A program made the translations under genes and the position numbers. From NCBI GenBank assembly GCA_033398695.1, contig CM065810.1:141885215-141949214 (forward strand): a DNA stretch of 64,000 nucleotides. Reading direction: 5' to 3'. The notes under the pieces were generated by a model. That model worked only from the letters and a program-made list of their open reading frames with translations, did no database searches and had not been told where the DNA came from. This DNA is from Orobanche coerulescens (Eukaryota; Streptophyta; Magnoliopsida; Lamiales; Orobanchaceae). Each line of letters begins with the position of its first letter. The stretch's first letter is position 1. This document shows positions 47,010 through 58,766 of this stretch, one piece after another.

Positions 47010-49096
47010 ATTGTGTCCAGTATAAATACTGGACACCAGTCTAGAAGTTGCATTTTTCTTCATTTCTTCTTCTTTCTCCATGAGTTTGAGACGTAGCGAC
47101 TAGGGTTCGCATCTGGGCTGATTTTTCTTCCATCCAAAGGTGTTTTGGAGTATCCTAGATGATTTTTAACATCATCTAATCCATTGTTCTTCGCCTAATC
47201 TAGGTATTTTCTTGAATCCCTAGAGTTGACTTTTTGGAGTTTTGTTCTTGATATCATTTTCCATCCAGTTTTGATAAACCGATTGTTGTTTTGACGATGT
47301 TGTTAAACATATCCTAAGGATTGTATATCACTGTCGTGATTTTGAACGATTTGATGCTTGTGATATGATGTGTTTAAGTTAATGTTGATACGTGCGAATT
47401 TTTGGGCATTTTGGCCTATTGTACTTCTGAAAAACCTTGAGTATCTTAGAAAATAAATTTGGAGACGCACTTTTAAGATGAATTATTTTCTCGTGGTACA
47501 TCCAAGGTGCCACAATATGTTTCAAGATTCTTCTACCTCGAGGACCAAAATGTTTTGAGATACTTTTAATGTTTTAGAAACATTTTTACTTAGACCCGAA
47601 GGTCGAATATTCTTAAAATTTTTCACTAAGAGAAAGTGTCCTCATTTTTACCAAATGCGAAATGGTTCTCCAAAGTCTCGATAACGATGTTTCACGTTTG
47701 TACCTTTTGAAGGGTGATACTCAAGATCAACCGGTGTTTTCCTAAATTATTTTCAAAAGGTGGTTTTTGTTTTCAAAACCTATCATTCCTATTTGTGGTC
47801 CGTGAATATATGTGTGATGTTCATACTCTCGTTAGGGTGTTAACCCCCGAGTTGTTGTTGAATTGGTGGTGTGAGCGTTGAGTCGTTCGCCACACAGTTG
47901 TTGTGGTAGCCTCTGTGAGGGGTGTGATGTTGGTATTGGATGTTGTCGCCTCATAGCGGTTTATGCGTTATCGCATATATGCGAGATGTTAGAGCTCGGG
48001 TTGGTATGATTGTGTGCATCGGTGATTGTTCCGCGTTGTGTCGATTGCTTGTTGTATTGTTATCTTGGTTCCGTTGTTGTGAGTTTCGGGGGCGAGGTCA
48101 AAGATAATACCCGTACTATTTTGACTTCTATATCTTCTCTTTCTCCAGTATATCGATTCGCTCGTGTTCATTGATACCTTCTGAACTTTTTCTGTACCTT
48201 GGTTTCATCGTTCGAACGAGCTGTAATCTGATTTTGAGTCGATCTGGTTATCGCTGTGACTTTTCCGAATTCGGTTTGATTCTTGTGAACCTTGTTCGGA
48301 AGTAACATCTTTTGGTTCTAATAGTTCTTTTATTCGAAGTGGATCGGATTTTGAACTTCTGTATTTTCGGCTCTATCAACTCGTTTATGCTCGTTAACAT
48401 TTCTGAACTTTCCCTATCCCTTGTTTTTGTTGATCTTACGAGGGTGGTATTGTTTCGGAATAACTCGTTTGTCGTTGTGACTTTTCAATCGCTATTCCCT
48501 TTCCTGTGGATCTTATGGTAATGCATGTCTGGTAGTTCTCACTAGACCATCCTGGGAGTTGTTGTTTGAATTTTATTATCCTTCGTGTTTCGGACATGAT
48601 TGTTCGATTTTTGTTGTCTCGATCGTTTGTTTGTTCAGTTTTTGTTCTCGTTTCGTGATTGTTGAGCATTCAGGCTCCTTATTCCCTTAAGTTCGGGAAA
48701 TTACTCTCGTTTTCGATCTTCCAACCTTTAGGCGGTGGAATTCCGTATTTGTTCAGCGTTTGGCTCGCATTTTGATTGATGAACCGTTGGGTTGGTCAAT
48801 CATATTGATTTCCATTCATTGTGTTTTGTGATTGTTCGGATAATTGACTTGATTATATTATCCGTTTGATGACGCTTGTCATTTGTTGGTTTTATTATAT
48901 CCCTAATGGCGACGTTGTGTTGGTCGTCGTGGAGCGTGTTTTCACACCGTATATTCCGTTGCGTCGTTTGTAACGTTTCGCCGTTGGGCGTTAGTTAAGC
49001 GTCTCTTGCGTATCTCGTTGAGTTTTCCTGGCGGGATATTTCTTCTCCCTACTTGTTTTAAGTTTCGGGACGAAACTTCTTTTAAGGAGGGTAGAA

Positions 49097-51481
49097 TGTA
49101 ATACCCGTAATTTCGATTTCCGGTAATTTCTTTTTTTTCGACGGAAGTCCGTTTTGATGACTCGCACATGACCTTTTCGTCATTCTGAGAATGATTAATT
49201 CTACACTTTTTGTCATCCGAGTTCGTTTCGGTGTTGTTTTGTTGAGTTCCGTGCTTTTTAGCGACTTTTCCGCACTTGAGTTCGATTCTTGCGAATCTCG
49301 TTCGAAACTACTGTTTCGAGTTTCCTGTAAGTCCGTTTAAGACGTGTTGTGAACTTCGGTTTGGTTATTCGATCACGTATCGTGATTTCCGGTCGTTTTG
49401 GGCCATTTTATAATTTCTTGAAAGTTACGGGTATCTGTATCTGTAATTGCTGTCTCGACCCGTTTCTTGGCCGCGTATGATTAATTATTGCATTACGTTT
49501 TCATTTCGAGTCGTTGATGTCATCCGCAAACTTTTCGTCGTGTTCGTTCCGTGCGTTTTCGGAAATCGAGGCGTCGGGTCGTGGCGGTGGCGGCCGGACC
49601 GGTGGGCACCGCCGGAGTCTTGGGTGCGGCCGAGCAAGCACGGCAGAACCGGCGAGCGCACGCCACGGCCGAGACGCCGCGCGCGCTAGCTCGGCGATGT
49701 AGCGCACGCTGCCGAGTCAGCCGGCCTATCGGCTCGGGCACGGGCGGATTACGAGGTTACGGACTCGGGTAGGATCGGAAGGTAGCGCACGCTACTGTCG
49801 GTCGTGGCGCACGCTAACCGGCAGGGGTAGCGCACGCTGTCGGCCGACTAGAGTACGTTACCGGGATGAGTTTGTTAGTCCAGAGGCTCTTTGGGCCAGT
49901 CGGCTAGCGCGCAGCTTCCGGCCGTAGCGCACGCTAGCGAGTCGGCGGACAAGTCATGGCTGGCAGGGTGGTGGTGCCGGGTCATGCGGGCCATGGCCGA
50001 GGGTGCTGGGCCGATACTGGCCGATAGCGCACGCTAGTCCGGGAAGGCTAGCGCACGCTAGTTCCGGCCCAGTATATATATGACACACCAGCCACTTTTT
50101 CATTCATTTTTCATTTCCTTTCTCTTCGGTCCGCGGTTGGGGTTTTGGAGGAGACGAAACCATGTTGTTGGACAACAAGTCCATGAAGTTTCTGAGTTTA
50201 TATCACCGATCAATCATCCTATAACATCCTTCGATCCAGCGAATCAAGGTTAGATCTTTAGAACCCTACTTTTGGGTAGATTTGGGGGTTTTCGCGTTTT
50301 TGTCCGATTCGTTCCGTTTTGTTGATTAATTCATGATGAATATGATTAATCTTGTTGGTATTCTTAGTTTCCCTACAGATTCATGGTATATTTCGTGGTT
50401 TTTCCGGAATCGAGAGGGTTTGGTTGTGGTCCGCCCTCGTTGTTGTTTATATACGAATATACATGAATCGTAGGCAGGTTTTCGGGTGTATTCCAATTCT
50501 GTATTCGTTTAGAAATGGTTGTGATTGTATTCATCGAATTGTTAGGTTCGGTTTCGTTGGTTCCTAGCGTTCGTCGGTGACTTTCCTTTCCGTTCGTTGC
50601 GTCGTCAATAATTCAAGGCAAGTATTTTTGGAAACCTTTATGCTTAACGTGGAATGGTAGTGTATTTTGTGTGTGATTTGCTCACCTCGTGTTGGTCCGA
50701 CGGGATCAAGGAGGGAATCCAAAGGGTTGAGTCCTGGATTCATGAGTTTGTATAGCTAGCCAGTTCGGGAGGGTCCTTAGAGGCCTCGGGCGGGATCAAT
50801 GATATTACTCTGTTCCTAAGGCGATGCATATGCGTGTTTTGTTTTTATAATGTGGCCAGCTCGGGAGGGTCCTTAGAGGCCTCGGGCGGGATCTATGATA
50901 TTACTCTGTTCCCAAGGCAAATTGTTTGACTGTTTGTTTCCGGAAAAGACATGTCTGGTTTTGGTTTTTGAAATGATATTGGTGCATGTACTATGAAATG
51001 TGTAAGCGATTGGTTTGCCTTGAATACTTGTACTAGCGTAATTGCTAACCCCTTTGGGGACCCGTTGTCGGGGAAATTCTTGTTATGGATTTCAGGTTAT
51101 GTTCAGCCAGACGAGCGGACGCTGGGATGGTACGAGGAAGAAGTCCAAGGTTGTTGACATGTGCAATTGAGTCTTGTTATTTCCTACTGTCTCTTTTGAT
51201 GTGGATGTTTTCCAAATTATAAACTTATAGATTGTACTCGCGAGTACTTAGGCTTTTCCTTTCGGATTGTGATTGGTCTTCGTTGGAGTTACTGTATTTG
51301 TCGGTTGATGTTTATTATGCCGGTTGTACCGGACGTGTTGTTTTATGTTCTTGTTGTTAACAATTGTTTCCTTGCTAACCGAGATGGTTAGTCGAGTGGT
51401 GTTTTCTTGTGTTAGCCTGGTGGGTCCCATGTAGGGGTCCACGGCGCTGTAATACACCTCGAATATCTTGGGGGTGTTACA
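49097..51481 (+). repeat. Element F 3' LTR
   Basis: It pairs with 42696-45105. Array 49653-50060, TATATATA 50073-50080 and the rest of the module are kept. Between about 49560 and 49980 it differs from its partner mainly at CTG/CAG triplets (for example TTCTGG versus TTACGG). Confidence 0.88.
49653..50060. repeat. Palindromic dodecamer array, element F 3' LTR
   Basis: The same array as in the 5' LTR, with several copies more decayed (for example GAGCGCACGCCA at the start). The last copy is TAGCGCACGCTA at 50049-50060. Confidence 0.83.
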
Positions 51482-52260
51482 TGTGTAATGTGTCCTTGTA
51501 AGTGAATTGCAGTGGATGATGGGGTCGTAGGCCCTGTGTTTTGTGACCGGAATGGTTGGGTCGTGGACCCCGTGTTTTGTTAACGGATTTGCATTTTGGA
51601 AAATGAACTTTGGGGCTGTGACCCTAAATGACTTTCGAGGAATTAAGAACTTTTCAATTTCTAATGTTTTCAAAACTCCCGAGATTTGGAAATATTTTCA
51701 AAGTGCTTACTTGCTTCGTTTCTACTTTCAAGACTTGAACTATTTTTAACTAAATATATCTCGGGAAGTCTTTCGTTGTATTCTCGGAATATGTTGTGTA
51801 TGGCTCGTTTTTGCACTTTATACTTGCACTAGTGAAACAGTGGAGTTTTGCTAACCCCCGAGTAATCGGGGGGTGGATATCTGTATTGTGTCCAGGTACA
51901 TGCAGGTTTTCGGGAGCAAGACACAGGATCGGTGCGAGGGATGATGAAAGACGAATGATACTAATCACACGAAGGCCAGTTTTGACTTCAGTTAGTCGGA
52001 GTCCATTGTATTGTCTTTTCCGTTGTCTTATTGTTCGTTGTTGCAAGTATTTTACCCTTGCATGTGTATGAGTATGGATGAGTTTATGTATTTTGATTTG
52101 TAAGTCAGTGACGGAAGACCAAATCGGTCTATTGATTCGTTATTTTGATTCGTCAGTATGTAATGTAATGTGTTGTGTTGATGTCTAGCCTGGTGGATCC
52201 TCACGGAGAGGGTCTGCGGCGTGTAATATTCCCGGTTTGATCTGGGGGTGTTACATAATA

Positions 52261-52972
52261 AAATTATATTTGAGTAATAATATTATGAAATATTTATTTA
52301 TTTGCGTTGTTATTATGAGTGAGTAATTTTCTTTACCGAGTTATGATGAAATCATGTCTATATTATTATTAATATTTATATAATAATTCCAAATAAATGT
52401 TTTTAACGATTATAATTTTCGCTTCAATAGGGGAATATTATTTCATTAATTATATCACATATTTTTTATAGTTATAAATTCTCCATTGCTTTGTGATTAT
52501 TGATATTAGTTGATTTCTTTGATTATTTGTTTTCCATTGAATTGGATAAATATAATGCTTAGAAATTACACTTTTCGAGTGAAGGAAAATCTATAGTTGA
52601 ATTATTATTTTGTACTTATTGTTGAATCTATAGGGAAATAATGAGATTGATTTCAGAACTATTCCCTGAATTTCTTGGAATTAATATATAAAATAAATAA
52701 TAAATAGACATTGGTGGATTCTAAACCCTAGTAAATTATTTAAAAATCTACTTACCTAAAATTCAATTAAAAATTATTATTATTTATTGCAATTATTTCA
52801 ATCGCTCCAACTATCAAATTATTCGGTTCTAGGTTAGAGTTTAATGTAATTTGGTTTAATACGATAGAAATATCTTTACTTCACCATCATAGTCCTCTCT
52901 GTAGAATCGACCTTTCACCGCATATCTACATCGAACGAATCGTGCGCTTGCGAGTATTAGACTAAAGTATCA
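52261..52972 (+). repeat. Athila 3' LTR, second part
   Basis: AT-rich sequence resuming the LTR after E. It ends with TCCTCTCTGTAGAATCGACC, then CGTGCGCTTGCGAG and TATCA at 52972. This closing wording is typical of Athila-type LTR ends. Together with 39285-40225 it gives about 1.65 kb. Confidence 0.75.
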
Positions 52973-53310
52973 ACAACAACACGGTTCATCTTTATTTTGA
53001 ATAAACCCAAACTCTTTGACAGTTTCCTCAAAACAAAGATTCCAGCTCCGAGAAGCCTGATTCAACCCATAAATGGATCTTTGAAGCTTGCAAACCTTTA
53101 TAGAATTTTCTGGATGAACAAAACCCTCAAGTTGATCTATCAAGTCCCAAACTTGATTCTCACACATGGACTGCATCTCTGAATTCATGGCTTCTAGCCA
53201 TTCCTCGGACTCGTCCCAAGGCTTTTGTATAGGTACTAGGCTCATCATCTTTGAGTGATGCGTCATCATCCTCTGTTATGAGATACCCATATCTCTTAGG
53301 TTCATGTTTC
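52973..53310 (-). pseudogene. Copia pol fragment (start of RT), internally deleted
   Basis: Minus-strand translation gives EPKRYGYLITEDDDASLKDDEPSTYTKA upstream, a frame change, then WDESEEWLEAMNSEMQSMCENQVWDLI, the usual start of copia RT. It jumps directly to GFVHPENSIKVCKLQRSIYGLNQASRSWNL, so the RT stretch between is deleted. It reaches the Athila LTR end at 52972. This is the oldest host sequence of the nest. Confidence 0.8.
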
Positions 53311-55114
53311 TGTTAGGAATATGCCCTCGAATGCCACACAGGGATGAGAGAGTAGGGGCATTGTACTTGTAATTATGGAATTATCAATAGAAGGCAATAT
53401 GATTCATTCACTGTTTATTATATTTCATATGTATTCTTGATTTGGTAAACATTGATGTGAAGTCCATGTAAATAAATCGAACATTCCATTCTCGTTATCG
53501 GATAAGAGAAAATGCACTGGAAGTGTTTAAAATTTATTTATGTATACCGTTCGCAAGTCGATAAAAGTAAATGGGCATTAAGTTTTGAGTAAGACTTGTA
53601 TAACTGATGCTAGGATGTGTGCATGTCTTGATAGCATAGTTATAAGTATATTGGTGGGACCAGTATACTCGAACACGACTCATACGTGATTCAGTCACAC
53701 GGTATTCACTCTCGGAGAGTCGATAACGAATCAAAAGGTTGTGAAAGTATACGTGGACCTTTGACTTGAGGGTTCAGTAGATGTGCTTAATTATTGAGTC
53801 AACCTCGAAGTGCGGTGCGGGCAGGTAGCAGTCTTTACTGTACGCCAAGAAATGATTCTATCTCCTGTTGGTGAGCAGGCGAATGTCCTATATGGTTAAT
53901 GGCAAATAAGATCATAAGTCTTTGGCCAAAGCATTCTGATGTAGTCGTATTAGATACACTAGTAATCAGTCGGTCTTGATTTGCATTAATACATGTATAG
54001 AGTCTAGTCAACGGCAGGGTTTGACTTTACCGTGACCCGAAGACTTGACAGGGACATCTGATGAAGGGTCTATACGTATATAGTATTCACGACATAATTG
54101 TTATGGAATGATCCCTTCATTCGTTTTCAGTCGGGGTTTACAATGCGGCCCGCTAGGCAAGCTAAGTGTTGCCCGCACTCATTGGTTCCTCCCAATGCCG
54201 GCTGAGACGAACCTACAGAGTTGCGCACCGGGATCGTTGATGGATTAATATGAATTTATTATCTCTCTAATAATATTAGCTATTGGATATCCAATTATGA
54301 TTTATTAGATAAATCAAATAGCGGTCTTATGAATTGAAATTAAGTTATTGGGTAATTAATTTAATTCAGAAATAATATTTCTTAGAGAAGTATATTTGTA
54401 TTTGATATAATTAATTAATTGGATTAATTAATTAAGTATAAATACATTGGAGATATAACAAAGTATATTTATTGGAGTCGTTTGACGAACGTCCAGTACA
54501 CGAGCCGAGTGACTCGGCCCGTTTCTTGGTAACTTCCTAATGGGCCGCCCCCACCTTCTCATTATTTGTCTTGGTGTGTGTTGTTTAATGGTGATATGTC
54601 ACCATTATTTGTTCAACTAATAATGCCAAAAGGCATGATACATGATGGGATCTTATCATGCGTTTAGTCTTATAAAATGAACAAAAACAAAACATCACCT
54701 ACACCACATTCAAGTGAGTTCGGCCGACGTGAAATAAGAGAGGGAGAGAGAATTTTTTTTTTCTTGTTCCATTCTTCATCTTGGAGGTGAGAAAAAGAAA
54801 AGAAATAAAGAGAGAAAAGATTCCTACGAGTTTTCCTATCCGTATTCTTGGAGAACGGAGTCTTGTAGATTTTTCGAGCAACTTCCGACGCGTGGTGACG
54901 TAGAGGCATCATATTTTTGGTGTTGGGTACGGAGAGATTTCGTGCTCATGCTCGGGTTCGTGATCTTCATCAACTTACGAAGATATTTTCAAAGTCTTCA
55001 AGGGTATGGGACCTTAATCCTTTCATCTTCCTTATTTCTTTTCGTATATACGTTACTTGATCGATTCTGTTTGGGATTCTCTGCGTATTCGGTTTTGTTT
55101 CCGGAATCCCAACA
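53311..55114 (+). mobile_element. Angela/Tork-type copia LTR (5' LTR)
   Basis: A 1.80-kb LTR from TGTTAGGAATATGCCC to CCGGAATCCCAACA. Length, ends and the following PBS resemble the Angela/BARE group. A candidate TATA (TATAAAA) is at 54671-54677. It is inserted in the older minus copia fragment. Its partner LTR is not in the window. Confidence 0.75.
54671..54677 (+). promoter_or_regulatory. Candidate TATA box of the copia LTR
   Basis: TATAAAA in the last third of the LTR, the expected place for Angela-type promoters. A GA-rich leader follows. Confidence 0.45.
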
Positions 55115-56129
55115 GAGGTATCGGAGCGAGGTCAATGATACAGTATATACGATTATTTGTGCATTTTGAATGCTATTGGTTGATGTTTATGATTTAGAAT
55201 CATTATTGGTATAATCGGTGATTTTTAATTGTTCGTTGTAAATTTTGTTTCTATGATTTTATGTGAATTATAAATCTGTAAAATTTTATTTTATTGATTT
55301 ATAAGTCCTACATAAAAATTAGAAACATCACGTTTTGAAAAAGAGCCGAACGGAGATTGGACTCGGCAGCCCAGGGATGCCCGAGTCACTGCTAGGCGGT
55401 GCCTGGCAGGGTGCCCGGACAGGGCTGCCTGCTACCCGGACAGTAGCAGGCAGGTGACTCGCTCCAGCGGGTCACCCTCGGCCTTCGGGCTCCGTTTGTG
55501 GGCTGGGCCCGTTCCGATTTGTCCGGGACTTCGTTTAGTCTCTGTATTACGTTGTAATATTTTCCCACATTTTAAATTAGATTTAGTTTGATTAAAATGA
55601 ATATTTAGAATATTATTTTAAATGGGAAAGATATTAAACGAAAATACTATTTTTGGCTGGATTACTTCAAACGAATTGAAATAACGATTATTAGTATTAA
55701 TTTGATTAATACCATTAAAATTGAATTAATTTTTATATTGATTGGATTAATACATTAATTGATTATTTAATTTTAATGTCATATATATTAATTGGATTAA
55801 TATAGTCGAAATTGAATAGATTAATTTTATAGATTAATTGGATTAATTTATATTAAAATTAATTATTTGATTTCATTGCCGTTACATGTTGTATAGAATC
55901 CTTATGTGATGGTGATATAGCTCGTGGACTTAGTTTTGATTTGTTCGATTCGACTGAGTTGTAAAGGCCGTTTTGAGCCTATTTATTTTTACTAGAAAAT
56001 TTGTATAATAGGTTGCAATTTTTCTATGATGTAATTATTTATTTTGGCCATGACGAATACCGAAGACAACCGACCGATGAGACGAAGAATCGAAGACTAT
56101 TTTAGTTTTCTTTATTGGGTCATTCGCTT
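55115..56129 (+). other. Copia PBS and untranslated leader
   Basis: GGTATCGGAGC at 55117-55127 is the PBS. A noncoding leader follows, AT-rich except for a GC-rich island at about 55340-55515 with a perfect 11-bp stem hairpin (55425-55453). No gag start is seen before element G enters at 56130. Confidence 0.65.
55425..55453 (+). repeat. Hairpin in the copia leader
   Basis: CTGCCTGCTAC / CCGGACA / GTAGCAGGCAG, an 11-bp perfect stem with a 7-nt loop in a GC-rich island between PBS and gag. The position fits a packaging or dimerisation signal. This is inference. Confidence 0.6.
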
Positions 56130-56683
56130 TGTAATATCCGCAATTTCGATTTCCGGTAATTTTCATTTTTCGGCGGAGGTCCGTTTATATGACTCGCTTA
56201 TGACCTTTTCGTCATTCTGAGAATATTTAATTCTGCACTTTTTGTCATCCGAGTTCGTTTCGGTATCGTTTTGTTGAGTTCCGTGTTCTTAAACGACTTT
56301 TCCGCACTTGAGTTTGATTCTCGTGAATCTCGTCCGAAACTATTGTTTCGAGTTTCTCGTAAGTTCATTTAATATTATTGTTCACGTTGTAAGCTTTGGT
56401 TTGGTGTTTCGATCGTGTAACGTGTATTTCGGACGTTTTGGGCCATTTTCGTAATTTCCCAAAGTTTGGGGTAATTACTTCCGTTGTCGAATTTCGAGCC
56501 CTCGGGTGGTCGAAATCGTGTGTTCTCTTAGTGTTCGGATTCGCCTTTGCGAGTACTTCGTAATCGTGTTTTCGGTTTACGTTCAGGTCTGAGTTTCGAT
56601 ATTTTTCGGACCGTCGGATCAACGAGGCTGTTGGCGGTTTGGCGAGTAATGGCCGTAATGGCCGGCGTGCGGCCATAAGGCAC

Positions 56684-56795
56684 ATTACGTACGTAATAGC
56701 CTTCCAGTTACGTACGCAACATGTCGGCAGATTTGGTGTAGGGAGTTCGGTCATGGCCGATTACGTACGTAGGCCATGGCCGATTACGTACGTAA
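56684..56795. repeat. Variant palindrome array (TACGTACGTA core), element G module 1
   Basis: Four copies: ATTACGTACGTAAT (56684-56697), GTTACGTACGCAAC (56707-56720), and two ATTACGTACGTA forms (about 56760 and 56783). It holds the position that TAGCGYRCGCTA arrays hold elsewhere, just upstream of a TATA-like TATTTAA (56815-56821). Confidence 0.8.
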
Positions 56796-57786
56796 GTGGT
56801 CGGCCAGGGTCGGCTATTTAAGGGCCTGGACCGAGTCATCCGGCCATTTTCACCCTTTTTCTTCGTTTCTTCGCGTTTCTTCATCAATAATGGATGGATT
56901 TGGATGGATATGACACAGAGCAGCGTGTTTTGGAAGTTTGATTCATATCTAACATCATCTTCCGCCCGGATCGAAGGTAAGAACACCTAAACTCTTGGTT
57001 TTGGGAATTTTTGAGGTTTCTTGATGTTTTGGCCGATTTGATTCATTTTAGTTCAGATTATTGTCAGAACATGGTTGTATACTCGAAATCATTCCTAACC
57101 CTTGAAGTTTTGTGGAACAAATTCGAGTATTTCTCTGCTAAAATGATTAAATTGGACTATGCCTTCAAAATGTCCGATAAAATGCTTCAATGGGTAGAAC
57201 TTGGGAAATTCTATATGTTTTCATAGAATTGTGATTGAATTGATATCGTTGTGACTTAGGAACGAAATTCTTGTTAAGAACTCGAGTCGGAACCCTTCCG
57301 TTCGTTGCCTTCTTTGGGGTCCGAGCTTCCCAACCGAACCGTGTTCTTCGGAGCGTTCGGTAGTGGTTATTAAGGCAAGTATCTTATTATACGACTTGTA
57401 TCTTGTGACTAGTAATTACGTATGAGATGTATGATGATTTTACTTGCCTTCGTAAACATGTTCCGTTTGAGTTGGTTCTGTTTTCCGCAATTTGAAGGCT
57501 TTGCGATAATAGTGTTATATTGGTATACGTGTTAGGCGTTGTGCCATTTGTGCATGATTGCGACGTACATATGGGATGGTTGTACACTTGGTTGTGCAAT
57601 GTATTGTGTACCGAACGTGAGTTATGTTGGTTATGTGTCGTTGATTGATGATAGTTGTTGCGAGTGTTGAGATTGTGTTATGTGCGTGTGATGTACGATT
57701 TTGTGGTGATCAATGTGATTGATTAATTGTGCTCATTGTTGTATGTAATGTGAATGTGAATGTGACTATGTGTGTGACCGCTAAGT

Positions 57787-58252
57787 TCACTCGTATTGGT
57801 TCGACGGGACCTACGAGGATTCGTGGCAGTGGACTACGGGGTCAGAACTTAGTGAGGTACTGAGGTCCAATCGTGCTGGTCTGACGAGGCCTACGATAAC
57901 GCATGGCAGTGGACCATGAGTTTCGGACACAGTACATCCAACTGGGTGAGCTCGACGGGGCTTACGGTGACACGTGGCAGTGGACTACGGTGTCAGGATG
58001 TGTGATTGTTGTGATTGATATAGTCCGTGCGGGTTGTTAAGCCTACGGAGACACGTGATAGTGGATCACGGTGTCAGAATTGGTTATGTCTGGTTAATAG
58101 TCCGCCCGGGTTGTTGAACTTACAGAGACACGTGACAGTGGATCACGGTGTCGGAATTGATTATGTTTGTTTAATTGTGCATGGTGTAGTACGTGCGGGT
58201 TGTTGAACCTACGGAGACACGTGATAGTGGATCACGGTGTCATGAGCATGAT
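57787..58252 (+). repeat. Six tandem GC-rich cassettes, element G module 1
   Basis: Six diverged units of 60-90 bp, each with a CTACG-type centre and a GACACGTGATAGTGGATCACGG-like hairpin in the later units. The last three share GTGCGGGTTGTT or close forms. The first keeps the TTCGACGGGACC core seen in other LTRs. Confidence 0.75.
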
Positions 58253-58766
58253 TATTTTCAAATCAAAGTTTTGAAAGGAAAAGTTTTATGAAAATGAATG
58301 TTAGACCGAGTCCTAAGCTTGAGTAAATATTTCCCGTATTGTAAACTGCTGAGTTATGAAACAAGATTTGGGTTAAGGCCCTAAAGTTTTTCGAAAGGTT
58401 TTGTAAATCAGGACTTGAGGTCTTAAAGATTTTGAAAATCTAAAATTTCCTGAGATGATAATCTTATTTTCGAATGCTTCATAGATTATCTTCCCTTGTG
58501 AAAACCTCCTGGGAATATTTTGATACTTGATTATTATATTTGATTCACGATTATTATTTGCTTGTTACATTTCGTATGATTTGATACTTGCATTAGTAAA
58601 ACGGTGGAGTTTTACTAACCCCCGAGTAATCGGGGGGTGGATGTCTGTTTTGCGTCCAGGTACATGCAGATTCAGGGGAGCAGTCACAGGATTGGTACAA
58701 GAGGATGACGAGCTGCGATACTAATCATGAGTCGAGAGTTGTTTTGATTTTTGTTGTGTTGTCAGA

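Larger units (their letters stand above)
45106..49096 (+). other. Element F interior, largely noncoding, with embedded LTR piece
   Basis: After the PBS and a gag-leader-like stretch (CAGTGCTC/GTAAGT near 45225) there is a protease relic and then no sustained frame. Blocks 46190-46460 and 47330-49096 match the interior of element D. Between them, about 46700-47330, lies a piece of LTR-type sequence with its own array (46793-47009) and TATAAAT (47021-47027). It ends with AAGTTTCG/GGA/CGAAACTT (49070-49088) and a PPT. Confidence 0.65.
42696..51481 (+). mobile_element. Element F, non-autonomous Tekay-related LTR element
   Basis: An 8.79-kb element inside LTR E with perfect TSDs TGTGT (42691-42695 and 51482-51486). 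LTRs are 42696-45105 and 49097-51481, PBS TGGTATCGGAGC is at 45111-45122, and a PPT precedes 49097. The interior of 4.0 kb keeps only a protease relic. It is related to element D in its interior but has a different LTR. Confidence 0.9.
40226..52255 (+). mobile_element. Solo LTR E, interrupted by element F
   Basis: One LTR of about 3.24 kb (40226-42695 plus 51487-52255) with perfect TSDs TAATA (40221-40225 and 52256-52260) and no internal region of its own. It is a solo LTR left by LTR-LTR recombination. Its start matches LTR A. It has an array 40796-41092, TATAAAT 41104-41110, donor-like AAG/GTAATC near 41280, GAG/GCAAGTA near 41826, three cassettes (42324-42542), hairpins near 51835-51872 and a terminal block ending TTACA. 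Confidence 0.88.
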
